Part shown: positions 1 to 5,253 of the stretch, piece after piece
Layout: each line of letters begins with the position of its first letter
How positions within the stretch are numbered: the first letter of the stretch is position 1
Source: Victivallaceae bacterium
Lineage (GTDB): Bacteria; Verrucomicrobiota; Lentisphaeria; Victivallales; Victivallaceae
Direction of reading: 5' to 3'
Assembly: GCA_028717165.1 (NCBI GenBank)
Contig: JAQUOK010000268.1
Location: 1 to 5,363, forward strand
Length of the DNA: 5,363 nucleotides
Translations under genes and position numbers: made by a program
Notes under the pieces: model-generated
What the model saw: the letters and a program-made list of their open reading frames with translations, nothing else
The model's database searches: none
What the model was told of the DNA's origin: nothing

Positions 1-1
1 C

Positions 2-457
2 ATGCGGAGCGACGAACTCCAGCCCGCAATCGGTCTGAACAATTATATCGGGCTGGCTGGAATGCTGCTGCTTGGATTCGGAATGATGTTCCAGCTGCCG
101 ATAGTCATTTTCTTTCTGGCGCTGTCCGGGATGATACAAATAAAAACCATAAAGAAATTGCGCCCGCTCGTCATGATCGTAATCCTCACGCTTTCCGCGC
201 TCCTGACTCCGCCCGATGTATTCAGCCAGCTGCTGATGGCGGTTCCGACTTATCTGCTGTTTGAACTGAGCCTGCTGCTGTCTTCGTTCGCTGTCCGTCC
301 CGCCGCCGGAAATGAGGATGAAGACGGTATTCCTGAGCTTGCGGAAGATTCATATGAAGATGACTTCTTTGAACCGGAACCGGAGCCGGAAGACTATAGG
401 AAATATTACCGGAGCGCCGGCAGGAAGCGGAAACTGCGTTATATTGCGCGCCGCTGA
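2..457 (+). CDS. tatC: Sec-independent (twin-arginine) translocase subunit TatC, C-terminal part (5' truncated by window)
   Basis: TatC is the polytopic inner-membrane receptor that binds twin-arginine signal peptides and recruits TatA for export of folded proteins. The visible 151 residues cover the end of the second periplasmic loop and the last three membrane helices: about 15-42, 54-70 and 73-98. Diagnostic pieces are F-G-M-M-F-Q-L-P (26-33), the cytoplasmic K-K-L-R-P turn (51-55), T-P-P-D-V-F-S-Q (69-76, matching the conserved Asp of E. coli TatC) and the F-E-L-S run (87-90). The Met at position 2 is internal: TatC proteins have three more helices upstream, so the true start lies left of the window. 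The intramembrane Glu of E. coli TatC (E170) is Gln here (residue 31), as in thylakoid TatC. After the last helix comes a tail of about 50 residues, first acidic (Glu/Asp/Pro rich) and then Arg/Lys rich. No T-run terminator follows the stop. The identity is secure; the tail's role is unknown. Confidence 0.93.
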   Translation: MRSDELQPAIGLNNYIGLAGMLLLGFGMMFQLPIVIFFLALSGMIQIKTIKKLRPLVMIVILTLSALLTPPDVFSQLLMAVPTYLLFELSLLLSSFAVRPAAGNEDEDGIPELAEDSYEDDFFEPEPEPEDYRKYYRSAGRKRKLRYIARR

Positions 458-539
458 TTGCCGTTTTAACGTCCGGAACGTTGGGGTGGTGCATTCTGCC
501 CGTAAATTGTCTCTTTGAAATAAAACTTTAGAATTGCTC

Positions 540-568
540 TTGACAAAGTATGAAAAATCATGTATTAT
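540..568 (+). promoter_or_regulatory. sigma70-type promoter of the lacI-pilin-hydrolase operon
   Basis: There is a perfect -35 box TTGACA (540-545), a 17-nt spacer, and a -10 box TATTAT (563-568, five of six matches to TATAAT). The predicted transcription start is about 574-577, giving a short 5' leader of roughly 35 nt before the regulator's start codon. This is the best promoter-like match in the window. It is also the only clear one upstream of the three plus-strand genes, which supports reading them as one unit. Confidence 0.75.
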
Positions 569-575
569 AAGATTA

Positions 576-591
576 TAACGGTTACAGTAAC
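576..591. promoter_or_regulatory. candidate LacI-family operator overlapping the transcription start
   Basis: Two overlapping odd-centred palindromes lie here: TAAC-G-GTTA (576-584) and GTTAC-A-GTAAC (581-591), so the TAAC/GTTA arm occurs three times in 16 bp. They fall just downstream of the -10 box, over the predicted start of transcription and just before the ribosome-binding site. That is where an autorepressor would block initiation. GTTAC-type half sites are known for some LacI-family members. Assigning this site to the regulator encoded next door is an inference from position and symmetry. Confidence 0.5.
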
Positions 592-593
592 AC

Positions 594-600
594 AAGGTGA
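594..600 (+). promoter_or_regulatory. ribosome-binding site of the LacI-family gene
   Basis: AAGGTGA lies 9 nt upstream of the ATG at 610 and 12 nt upstream of the second in-frame ATG at 613. The spacing favours 610, but the two starts differ by only one Met and the choice is not certain. Confidence 0.65.
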
Positions 601-609
601 TGGTTTTCC

Positions 610-1668
610 ATGATGAAAGTATCAATGAAAGATCTGGCTGATGAGCTGAACGTTTCCAAGATGACGGTTTCCCGTGCGCTGAGGAACCATCCTTCCGTCA
701 GTGAGGAAACGAGGAACAAGGTTCTAAAAGTATGTAAAAAGCTGAATTACCGGCATCGCCTGGTTGTTCAGGATAAAAACATAAACCGCGACATTCCGCT
801 TGTATTGTTCAATCCCAACTCCGACCTCAGATCCAGCGATGAAGTGTTAAGCAGAATACTGAAAGGGTATAACGACGCTCTGCGCGACCATAATTACCGG
901 CTTTCACTTCATTTTTTTGATGGAACGTATACGCTCGACCGGGTAATTCTCGAATTGTTTGCGAACAAGCGCCTGGGAATAATCCTTCATCCTTTCGTGC
1001 CGGAGGAGACGCGCATGCAGTTCAGTATGGATGAATTGCTCTACGAGATACATAACCGGGGCGTTCCGTGCGTAGTGGTGGGGAATTATCAAAATTACAG
1101 CACCCATACGGTCACGAAAGACACGTTGGCCGGCGGATATATTGCAACCAGGCACTTACTGCAGCTGGGACATGAAAATATTGCCTTTATTTCCAGAGAA
1201 CCGGTAGAATACGCCGGTTATCAGCAACTGCTTAAGGGGTACAAAAACGCTTTGGCGGAGTTCGGAGTTTCTTTCCGTAACGATTTTGTGCTTTCCATAA
1301 AAGGAAAAACGTTGTTTCTGGATTATTTTGACATCGCCCGGAAACTGATTGAATTACGACCGCAAATTACTGCATTGTTTGCGGTTAATGACCATATTGC
1401 CCTTGGAATTATGCAGGCGATAATGCGCATGGGAATCAAAGTTCCAACTGACGTTTCGGTAGTCGGATATGACAATATCGCGGCAACGGAGGAAGTGCAT
1501 CCCAAACTTACCTCGGTTGAGACTCATCTTTATAAGAGGGCTCTGAAAACCGTTGAAATTTTATGTGATATTATTGACAATCCCGGTCAACACAAAAAAT
1601 GGATAAACTTTACCATGAAACCGGAACTGATTGTACGGGAATCATCCGGCATCAGGTCTGTTCAATAA
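610..1668 (+). CDS. LacI-family transcriptional regulator
   Basis: This is a cytoplasmic sugar-responsive DNA-binding protein of 352 residues, a normal length for the family. The N-terminal helix-turn-helix spans about residues 4-48, with the signature M-K-D-L-A-D-E-L-N-V-S then M-T-V-S-R-A-L (recognition helix around 16-25). The periplasmic-binding-protein-like sensor core follows from about residue 62. It contains the G-G-Y-I-A-T-R-H-L-L-Q-L-G-H motif, F-A-V-N-D-H-I-A-L-G (Asp at 261), V-G-Y-D-N (285-289) and the closing P-E-L-I-V-R-E-S. The hinge between the domains is unusual: after L-N-Y (45-47) the common P-N-x-x-A-R-x-L hinge-helix pattern is absent and the linker to the first core strand is short. 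The gene lies behind a strong promoter with a palindrome at its start site, so it is probably autoregulated. It is likely the local repressor of the downstream pilin and hydrolase genes. The ligand cannot be read from sequence. Confidence 0.93.
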   Translation: MMKVSMKDLADELNVSKMTVSRALRNHPSVSEETRNKVLKVCKKLNYRHRLVVQDKNINRDIPLVLFNPNSDLRSSDEVLSRILKGYNDALRDHNYRLSLHFFDGTYTLDRVILELFANKRLGIILHPFVPEETRMQFSMDELLYEIHNRGVPCVVVGNYQNYSTHTVTKDTLAGGYIATRHLLQLGHENIAFISREPVEYAGYQQLLKGYKNALAEFGVSFRNDFVLSIKGKTLFLDYFDIARKLIELRPQITALFAVNDHIALGIMQAIMRMGIKVPTDVSVVGYDNIAATEEVHPKLTSVETHLYKRALKTVEILCDIIDNPGQHKKWINFTMKPELIVRESSGIRSVQ

Positions 1669-1745
1669 AGGAATTTTATTATCGTTAAAGCAGAAAAGGG
1701 AGAGCCAATGAGAAAATGCAACTAATTGCGAAAAATTCAAAAAAT

Positions 1746-1754
1746 AAAGGAAAG
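1746..1754 (+). promoter_or_regulatory. ribosome-binding site of the pilin-like gene
   Basis: AAAGGAAAG is well placed 5 nt (from its last base) to 8 nt (from its AGGA core) before the ATG at 1760, which fixes the start. The 91-bp gap after the LacI gene (1669-1759) is A-rich and holds no terminator-like hairpin and no convincing promoter. This fits read-through transcription from the lacI promoter. Confidence 0.65.
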
Positions 1755-1759
1755 AAAAA

Positions 1760-2449
1760 ATGAAAACGCGTAATAATTTCACACTTATCGAATTGCTCGT
1801 AGTGATCGCGATCATTGCAGCGCTCGCCGCCATGTTGCTGCCGGCGCTGGGGAAGGCAAGGGACAAAAGCAAACAAATAAGCTGTCTGGGAAATGTTAAA
1901 CAGGTAACTTCCGTAACTTATCTTTATACCGGAGACTACGATGACTGTCTTCCCAACGGGGAATTACTGCATCATCCGGAATACACCACTCCTTATGCCG
2001 AATGGGGAACGCATTATTCATCTTACCTGTATCCCGGCCCTTTAGGATCACGGGCTCATTGGCACGTTTACCGCTGTCCCGTCAGCGGCCCTGCGCTGAA
2101 GGTGCTTGATCCGGACGATTGGGTCGTTTACGAGGCAAATGGAATAAGATATTCATCTCATTGTTATTGTAAAAATGCTTACGGAATTAATCCGCGAATA
2201 GCCGGGTGGCGCGATTCCTCGCTCCATAGAAAAATATCAAACATAAAACACACATCGGCTTTTTTATTTGCGGAATCAGGTTTCACCTATGCCAACCGGC
2301 ACTGGTATTTCGGTGATTCCGGTACGGACATTGGCTACTGGCATAACGGCTCCTGTAATTTCGGGCTTGTCGACGGTTCGTCGCAAAGCAAAAAGCAGCC
2401 GGAAGTTCTTGGCCCGGATGAAAACCCTGATTTCTTCAATTATGAATAA
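1760..2449 (+). CDS. prepilin-type N-terminal cleavage/methylation domain protein (pilin/pseudopilin-like, DUF1559-like architecture)
   Basis: This 229-residue protein begins with a type IV pilin/pseudopilin leader. A short basic leader (M-K-T-R-N-N) is followed by F-T-L-I-E-L-L-V-V-I-A-I-I-A from residue 7, so Glu11 is the conserved mature Glu5. A hydrophobic helix runs to about residue 30. Prepilin peptidase would be expected to cut between Asn6 and Phe7; the usual Gly at -1 is Asn. The globular part has features common in Lentisphaerota/Planctomycetota members: C-L-G-N-V-K-Q (42-48), D-Y-D-D-C-L-P-N-G, a Tyr-Arg-Cys-Pro motif, several further Cys and aromatic residues, and a C-terminal H-N-G-S-C-N-F-G-L-V-D-G-S motif. 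In related proteins the comparable element reads as Asp-Gly-His. It probably sits in the inner membrane and periplasm or in a pseudopilus-like fibre. Its place between a LacI regulator and a secreted hydrolase suggests a role in glycan use or export of the hydrolase, but this is inference. The family is firm; the function is unknown. Confidence 0.88.
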   Translation: MKTRNNFTLIELLVVIAIIAALAAMLLPALGKARDKSKQISCLGNVKQVTSVTYLYTGDYDDCLPNGELLHHPEYTTPYAEWGTHYSSYLYPGPLGSRAHWHVYRCPVSGPALKVLDPDDWVVYEANGIRYSSHCYCKNAYGINPRIAGWRDSSLHRKISNIKHTSAFLFAESGFTYANRHWYFGDSGTDIGYWHNGSCNFGLVDGSSQSKKQPEVLGPDENPDFFNYE

Positions 2450-2490
2450 ATCATCTAAATACGCCTCAAATACCCTCAAAGGTTGCGAAC

Positions 2491-4920
2491 ATGAAAAAAT
2501 CAGACAAATTCATTGTGCCCGGAAATATATTTTCGTTTTGTTTTAGCCTTATTCTTATTCAGACGTTTATAACGTTTACGCCGGCATGCCGGGGCGCAAA
2601 CAATATAAATCTTCTTAATAACCCTGGTTTTGAAAAAAAACAAGCGGACTGGCACCCGTATAAAAAGGGGTTTGAAATAAGCGGAACCGCAGCCCATACC
2701 GGCAATTATTCTTTGTCTGTAAAACGTGATAACGTCAGCCGCCAATATGATGATGCCCACGGCGCCAGACAAACGGTTCAATTCCCCAAGCCGCTCTTCG
2801 GAAATATCCGGTTTTCCGTATTCTGCAAGGCGACGAACATTAATGAGGGCAGCCCCAAGGTCAGTCTGGGAATATTTTATTCCGACGGTACCGTTCAATG
2901 GGGAAATACTTTGGCGCTTAACGTTTCGGATCATTGGGAAGAGAGGAGCGTTATCATTCCCCAGAGGCAATATCCGGTTACGAAAGTTTCGATAACTTTT
3001 TTCTTTAAAGGAATAGGGGAAGTATGGTTTGACGATGCACAGTTATCATTTTCAGAAAAGAATCCGTTCGTAATTAACGGCCTGAAGGTTCTGAACGGGC
3101 TTTTCGGCGGCGGCGGAGTTGCCGTATCAGGAGAGGCAAACCGGGCGGCCGCCTGGGAAGTCAGCTTTATTTCAGGAGGGAAAATACTCGAAACCCAATC
3201 CGGGGAAAACAATATTTATGCAATTCTGCCTGAATGGCCCGGCGACAAATTGAAGATCAGCCTGAAAGCCAGGGAAAAGTATGACAGCAGTTCTGCCGTA
3301 AGCAGAGAGTTTTATATCAACAAACCGGCGTTAAAACCGCAGAGGCCTTATGCGGTATGGTGCTGTTCCGGTATGGACAGGGTTATGCCGAAGTCACTGC
3401 CGGATGAAATCCGGGAAAATCCGGCCTGGCGGACGGAACTGGCAAAAAACGAGACGGAAGGTTTTCAGATAGCGATCCTGCCGCGGCCCGGTTCCCGTAT
3501 AGGCAATGCCGCAATTGAAATATCCGACCTGAAAGAGGAAAAGTCAGGAAAGGTTCTTTCAGCTGCTTGTATTTCCTGGCGCCAGCTTGGATTTGTGGAA
3601 TTGAAAAAAGTAAATCCGCACCCGGCAAATCGTTATCAGTCAGCCGGTTGGTGGTCGGATCCCTTATTGCCGGTGGAAAAGGTTAAGATCATAAAAGACA
3701 ATTTAACAGGTCTCTGGTTTAATGTTACGGCGCCTGCCGGCTGTGCTGCCGGAACCTACAGCGGAATAATTAAAATACTGCCTCGAAACGCGAAGCCGGC
3801 AATTGTAAACGTAAAGGTAAAAGTCTGGGACTTTACCTTGCCCGAACGGAGTTCATTTAAAGCCGTCTTTGATTTTAAACAGACTTATTTGAAGCGCATT
3901 TACGGGCCGGAAAAATATCCTGAAATGTGCAGGCGTTATATTGAATATATTACCAAACACCGCATAGATTTTGCCCTGGCGCCGCGGGAACTGGTTCCGC
4001 TTGAACTGGTTCTTCCCTATAAAAACCGCCTGAATATGGTCAATGCCGGAATCTATATCGATAAGAAATGCAAAGATGAAGCTGAAGCCGTGTCGCGGCT
4101 GAAAAAACTTTTGCCGTCATATGTCAAGGCGATTCGGAAGAACGGCCTGGCGAAGTACGCTTTCTTTTACGGTTTCGATGAATTTACCGATCCGGATATT
4201 CCGTTTGTGAAGAAAGTTTTCGGTATGTTGAAACGGGCTTATCCGGATATTCCCACCTTTACTACGACTACGGTTGTACCTGTAACCGTGGAAGCGATGA
4301 ACGAACTGCACATAGACTGGATGTGCAAGATGTTTAACCACTATGATTGCCGGAAAGCGGAAACGGTGCGGAAACGTGATCATACCAGGCAGATATGGGG
4401 ATATATAAGTTTCCAGCCGGGCTATCCGTATGTCAATTTTATGGTTACTTATCCTTTGATTGAAAGCCGGGTTGTATTCTGGCAGTGTTTTCAGCAGAAA
4501 ATGGACGGTTTTCTGTACTGGGGATTGAATAAATACGGCAGCTCCGGCTGCCGCGGGGAAACCAGGATTCCCATTAACCCGGAAAACGGGCCGCAGGTGA
4601 GCTGGAGCGTTACGACCGGCGCGCCCGGCAGCATACATGATACTTTGCATGGCGACGGTAAAATCCTGTATTACGGAGTGGACGGGCCGATTGGCAGCAT
4701 CCGTCTGGAGAATATACGGGACGGTTTGGAAGACTATGAATATCTGGCTTTATTGAGCAGACTCGAAGGTTCCGAAGAAGAAGCGTTGAAACTGGGTTCC
4801 GGAGTAACAAAATCATTTACCGATTTTACCCGTGACGACAAAGTAATTTATCAGCAAAGACGTTTGCTTGCGGAGAAAATTGAAGAGCTGATGAAAAAAA
4901 ACGGTGCCGGCAAAAATTAA
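2491..4920 (+). CDS. secreted GH123-like (DUF4091) glycoside hydrolase with N-terminal carbohydrate-binding-like domain
   Basis: This 809-residue protein is a probable exported retaining hexosaminidase-type enzyme; characterised GH123 members are beta-N-acetylgalactosaminidases. A signal peptide is visible (K2-K3, hydrophobic core about 13-30, likely cut near Gly35/Ala36). Residues about 37-190 form a jelly-roll-like domain of the CBM4/9 kind (N-L-L-N-N-P-G-F-E at its start, V-W-F-D-D-A near its end). Beta-rich linker and GH123 N-terminal-like domains follow (about 195-450), including K-N-E-T-E-G-F-Q near 320 and P-A-G-C-A-A-G-T-Y-S-G. The catalytic barrel covers about 455-700, with the adjacent acid pair Asp563-Glu564 in Y-G-F-D-E-F. 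In GH123 such an Asp-Glu pair orients the substrate N-acetyl group and acts as general acid/base. G-F-L-Y-W-G-L-N (673-680), G-D-G (721-723) and I-R-D-G-L-E-D-Y-E-Y (742-751) complete the family pattern. An AAAGG element lies 8 nt before the ATG. The gene starts 41 bp after the pilin-like gene, probably in the same operon. Substrate identity is not proved; many DUF4091 proteins are uncharacterised. Confidence 0.88.
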   Translation: MKKSDKFIVPGNIFSFCFSLILIQTFITFTPACRGANNINLLNNPGFEKKQADWHPYKKGFEISGTAAHTGNYSLSVKRDNVSRQYDDAHGARQTVQFPKPLFGNIRFSVFCKATNINEGSPKVSLGIFYSDGTVQWGNTLALNVSDHWEERSVIIPQRQYPVTKVSITFFFKGIGEVWFDDAQLSFSEKNPFVINGLKVLNGLFGGGGVAVSGEANRAAAWEVSFISGGKILETQSGENNIYAILPEWPGDKLKISLKAREKYDSSSAVSREFYINKPALKPQRPYAVWCCSGMDRVMPKSLPDEIRENPAWRTELAKNETEGFQIAILPRPGSRIGNAAIEISDLKEEKSGKVLSAACISWRQLGFVELKKVNPHPANRYQSAGWWSDPLLPVEKVKIIKDNLTGLWFNVTAPAGCAAGTYSGIIKILPRNAKPAIVNVKVKVWDFTLPERSSFKAVFDFKQTYLKRIYGPEKYPEMCRRYIEYITKHRIDFALAPRELVPLELVLPYKNRLNMVNAGIYIDKKCKDEAEAVSRLKKLLPSYVKAIRKNGLAKYAFFYGFDEFTDPDIPFVKKVFGMLKRAYPDIPTFTTTTVVPVTVEAMNELHIDWMCKMFNHYDCRKAETVRKRDHTRQIWGYISFQPGYPYVNFMVTYPLIESRVVFWQCFQQKMDGFLYWGLNKYGSSGCRGETRIPINPENGPQVSWSVTTGAPGSIHDTLHGDGKILYYGVDGPIGSIRLENIRDGLEDYEYLALLSRLEGSEEEALKLGSGVTKSFTDFTRDDKVIYQQRRLLAEKIEELMKKNGAGKN

Positions 4921-4980
4921 AAAAATAAAAATATAACGAAACCGACGTATCGGGACGCGACCGAGCGTCGGCCTCGTTAT
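4912..4980 (-). terminator. intrinsic terminator, strongest for minus-strand (araC side) transcription, overlapping the hydrolase stop codon
   Basis: The hairpin arms are ATAACGA (4933-4939) with TCGTTAT (4974-4980), CCGACG (4942-4947) with CGTCGG (4966-4971), and TCGG (4950-4953) with CCGA (4961-4964), with loop 4954-4960. The two-base gap AA (4940-4941) opposite CC (4972-4973) is a mismatch in plus-strand RNA. In minus-strand RNA it becomes two G-U pairs, giving 15 continuous pairs. Reading on the minus strand the hairpin is followed by an almost pure T/A tract rich in T (4932 down to 4912); on the plus strand it is followed by a mixed sequence. It therefore best ends leftward transcripts from the AraC side, about 270 nt after that gene's stop. 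It may also weakly end or protect the hydrolase mRNA. Confidence 0.7.
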
Positions 4981-5032
4981 CTTGATAGACTCTTCAGCGT
5001 TTACAAACGTTCAGGAACTCTCCGAACGGCAA

Positions 5033-5071
5033 ACCAGCAAATCCAAACTTGTTTGGCGGCGGGACGCTGGT
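5033..5071. repeat. nested inverted repeat
   Basis: The outer arms ACCAGC (5033-5038) and GCTGGT (5066-5071) pair perfectly and enclose CCAAAC-TT-GTTTGG (5043-5056), itself a perfect hairpin whose apex reads CTTG. Confidence 0.6.
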
Positions 5072-5091
5072 CGAGCCTCTTGACGGCTCGA
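5071..5091. repeat. perfect 7-bp inverted repeat
   Basis: TCGAGCC (5071-5077) and GGCTCGA (5085-5091) flank a 7-nt loop TCTTGAC. The first T is shared with the preceding stem, so in a combined fold this helix has six pairs and would stack directly on its neighbour. Confidence 0.65.
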
Positions 5092-5098
5092 AACTTGT

Positions 5099-5114
5099 GC
5101 GCAACTTGTTGCGC
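5099..5114. repeat. perfect 7-bp inverted repeat with CTTG apex
   Basis: GCGCAAC (5099-5105), TT, GTTGCGC (5108-5114). The apex CTTG is the same as in the hairpin at 5043-5056; CUUG is a known stable RNA tetraloop class in which the C and G pair. Confidence 0.65.
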
Positions 5115-5148
5115 CTGAATAAATACCGCTCTCGCTAAGCGATGTCCT

Positions 5149-5174
5149 GGAAAAATCAGCGCAGCGCATTTTCC
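5149..5174. repeat. imperfect inverted repeat with inner GC hairpin
   Basis: GGAAAA (5149-5154) pairs with TTTTCC (5169-5174). Inside, T5156 can pair with A5168 and GCG-CAG-CGC (5159-5167) closes the top, leaving small bulges at 5155 and 5157-5158. Confidence 0.45.
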
Positions 5175-5185
5175 CAAGACGCTGA

Positions 5186-5202
5186 ACGTGCGAGCTGCAC
5201 GT
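5186..5202. repeat. perfect 6-bp inverted repeat
   Basis: ACGTGC (5186-5191), loop GAGCT, GCACGT (5197-5202). It abuts the right arm of the long-range helix (5179-5186) and shares one base with it. It forms the right edge of the palindromic block. Confidence 0.6.
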
Positions 5203-5253
5203 GAAATGTTGTATGCCGGATTTTGTTGATGTTGTCGAAAAAAACGCTAAAAA

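Larger units (their letters stand above)
4993..5202. other. hairpin-dense intergenic block: candidate structured RNA or palindromic repeat element
   Basis: I see no convincing gene between 4981 and 5253. Instead the block is tiled by inverted repeats that do not conflict with each other. An 8-bp closing helix TTCAGCGT (4993-5000) with ACGCTGAA (5179-5186) encloses CGTTC/GAACG (5008-5028), ACCAGC/GCTGGT (5033-5071) around CCAAAC/GTTTGG (5043-5056), CGAGCC/GGCTCG (5072-5090), GCGCAAC/GTTGCGC (5099-5114), TCGC/GCGA (5132-5142) and GGAAAA/TTTTCC (5149-5174). The latter has an inner GCG-CAG-CGC (5159-5167). A further hairpin lies just outside (5186-5202). Together this draws a multi-branch junction of about 195 nt. 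The expressed strand is unclear: the T5001/G5178 wobble extension of the closing helix and the CTTG-type loops fit a plus-strand RNA, while the minus-strand terminator at its left fits a leftward one. It could instead be a dispersed palindromic (MITE- or REP-like) element. Confidence 0.45.

Noticed and set aside
468..482. AACGT/ACGTT inverted repeat after tatC as a terminator
   Set aside because: The stem is only 5 bp and no T-run follows.
1676..1692. Second LacI operator before the pilin-like gene (TTTA...TAAA with a TAACG core on the minus strand)
   Set aside because: The symmetry is weak and in AT-rich DNA, with only partial likeness to the 576-591 site and no promoter beside it.
1708..1725. 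Five-codon reading frame (Met-Arg-Lys-Cys-Asn) behind a purine-rich AAGGGAGAG stretch, possible leader peptide
   Set aside because: It is too short, and there is no attenuator hairpin downstream and no codon run to sense. It is probably chance in A-rich DNA.
2578..2592. Lipoprotein cleavage site (Thr-Pro-Ala-Cys33) in the hydrolase signal peptide
   Set aside because: The residues before Cys do not fit a lipobox (no Leu/Val/Ile at -3 and Pro at -2); ordinary signal peptidase cleavage a few residues later is more likely.
4117..4650. Long minus-strand open frame (177 codons) inside the hydrolase gene
   Set aside because: It lies antisense to the conserved catalytic domain; the plus-strand protein matches a known family throughout, so this is a shadow frame.
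4931..4983. Integron attC recombination site
   Set aside because: The hairpin ends do not match the R'' (RYYYAAC) and R' (GTTRRRY) core sites, and no cassette arrangement or integrase is visible.
4937..5083. Plus-strand open frame of about 48 codons across the terminator hairpin
   Set aside because: It has no suitable start codon or ribosome-binding site, and overlaps the hairpin DNA and an antisense open frame.
5011..5169. Minus-strand open frame of 52 codons (ATG at 5169), in frame with and open all the way from the araC stop
   Set aside because: It has no good ribosome-binding site, its Ser/Arg/Cys-rich composition looks like translated non-coding DNA, and it runs through all the palindromes. 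The structure explains the region better. Conservation of the protein in homologues would change this view.
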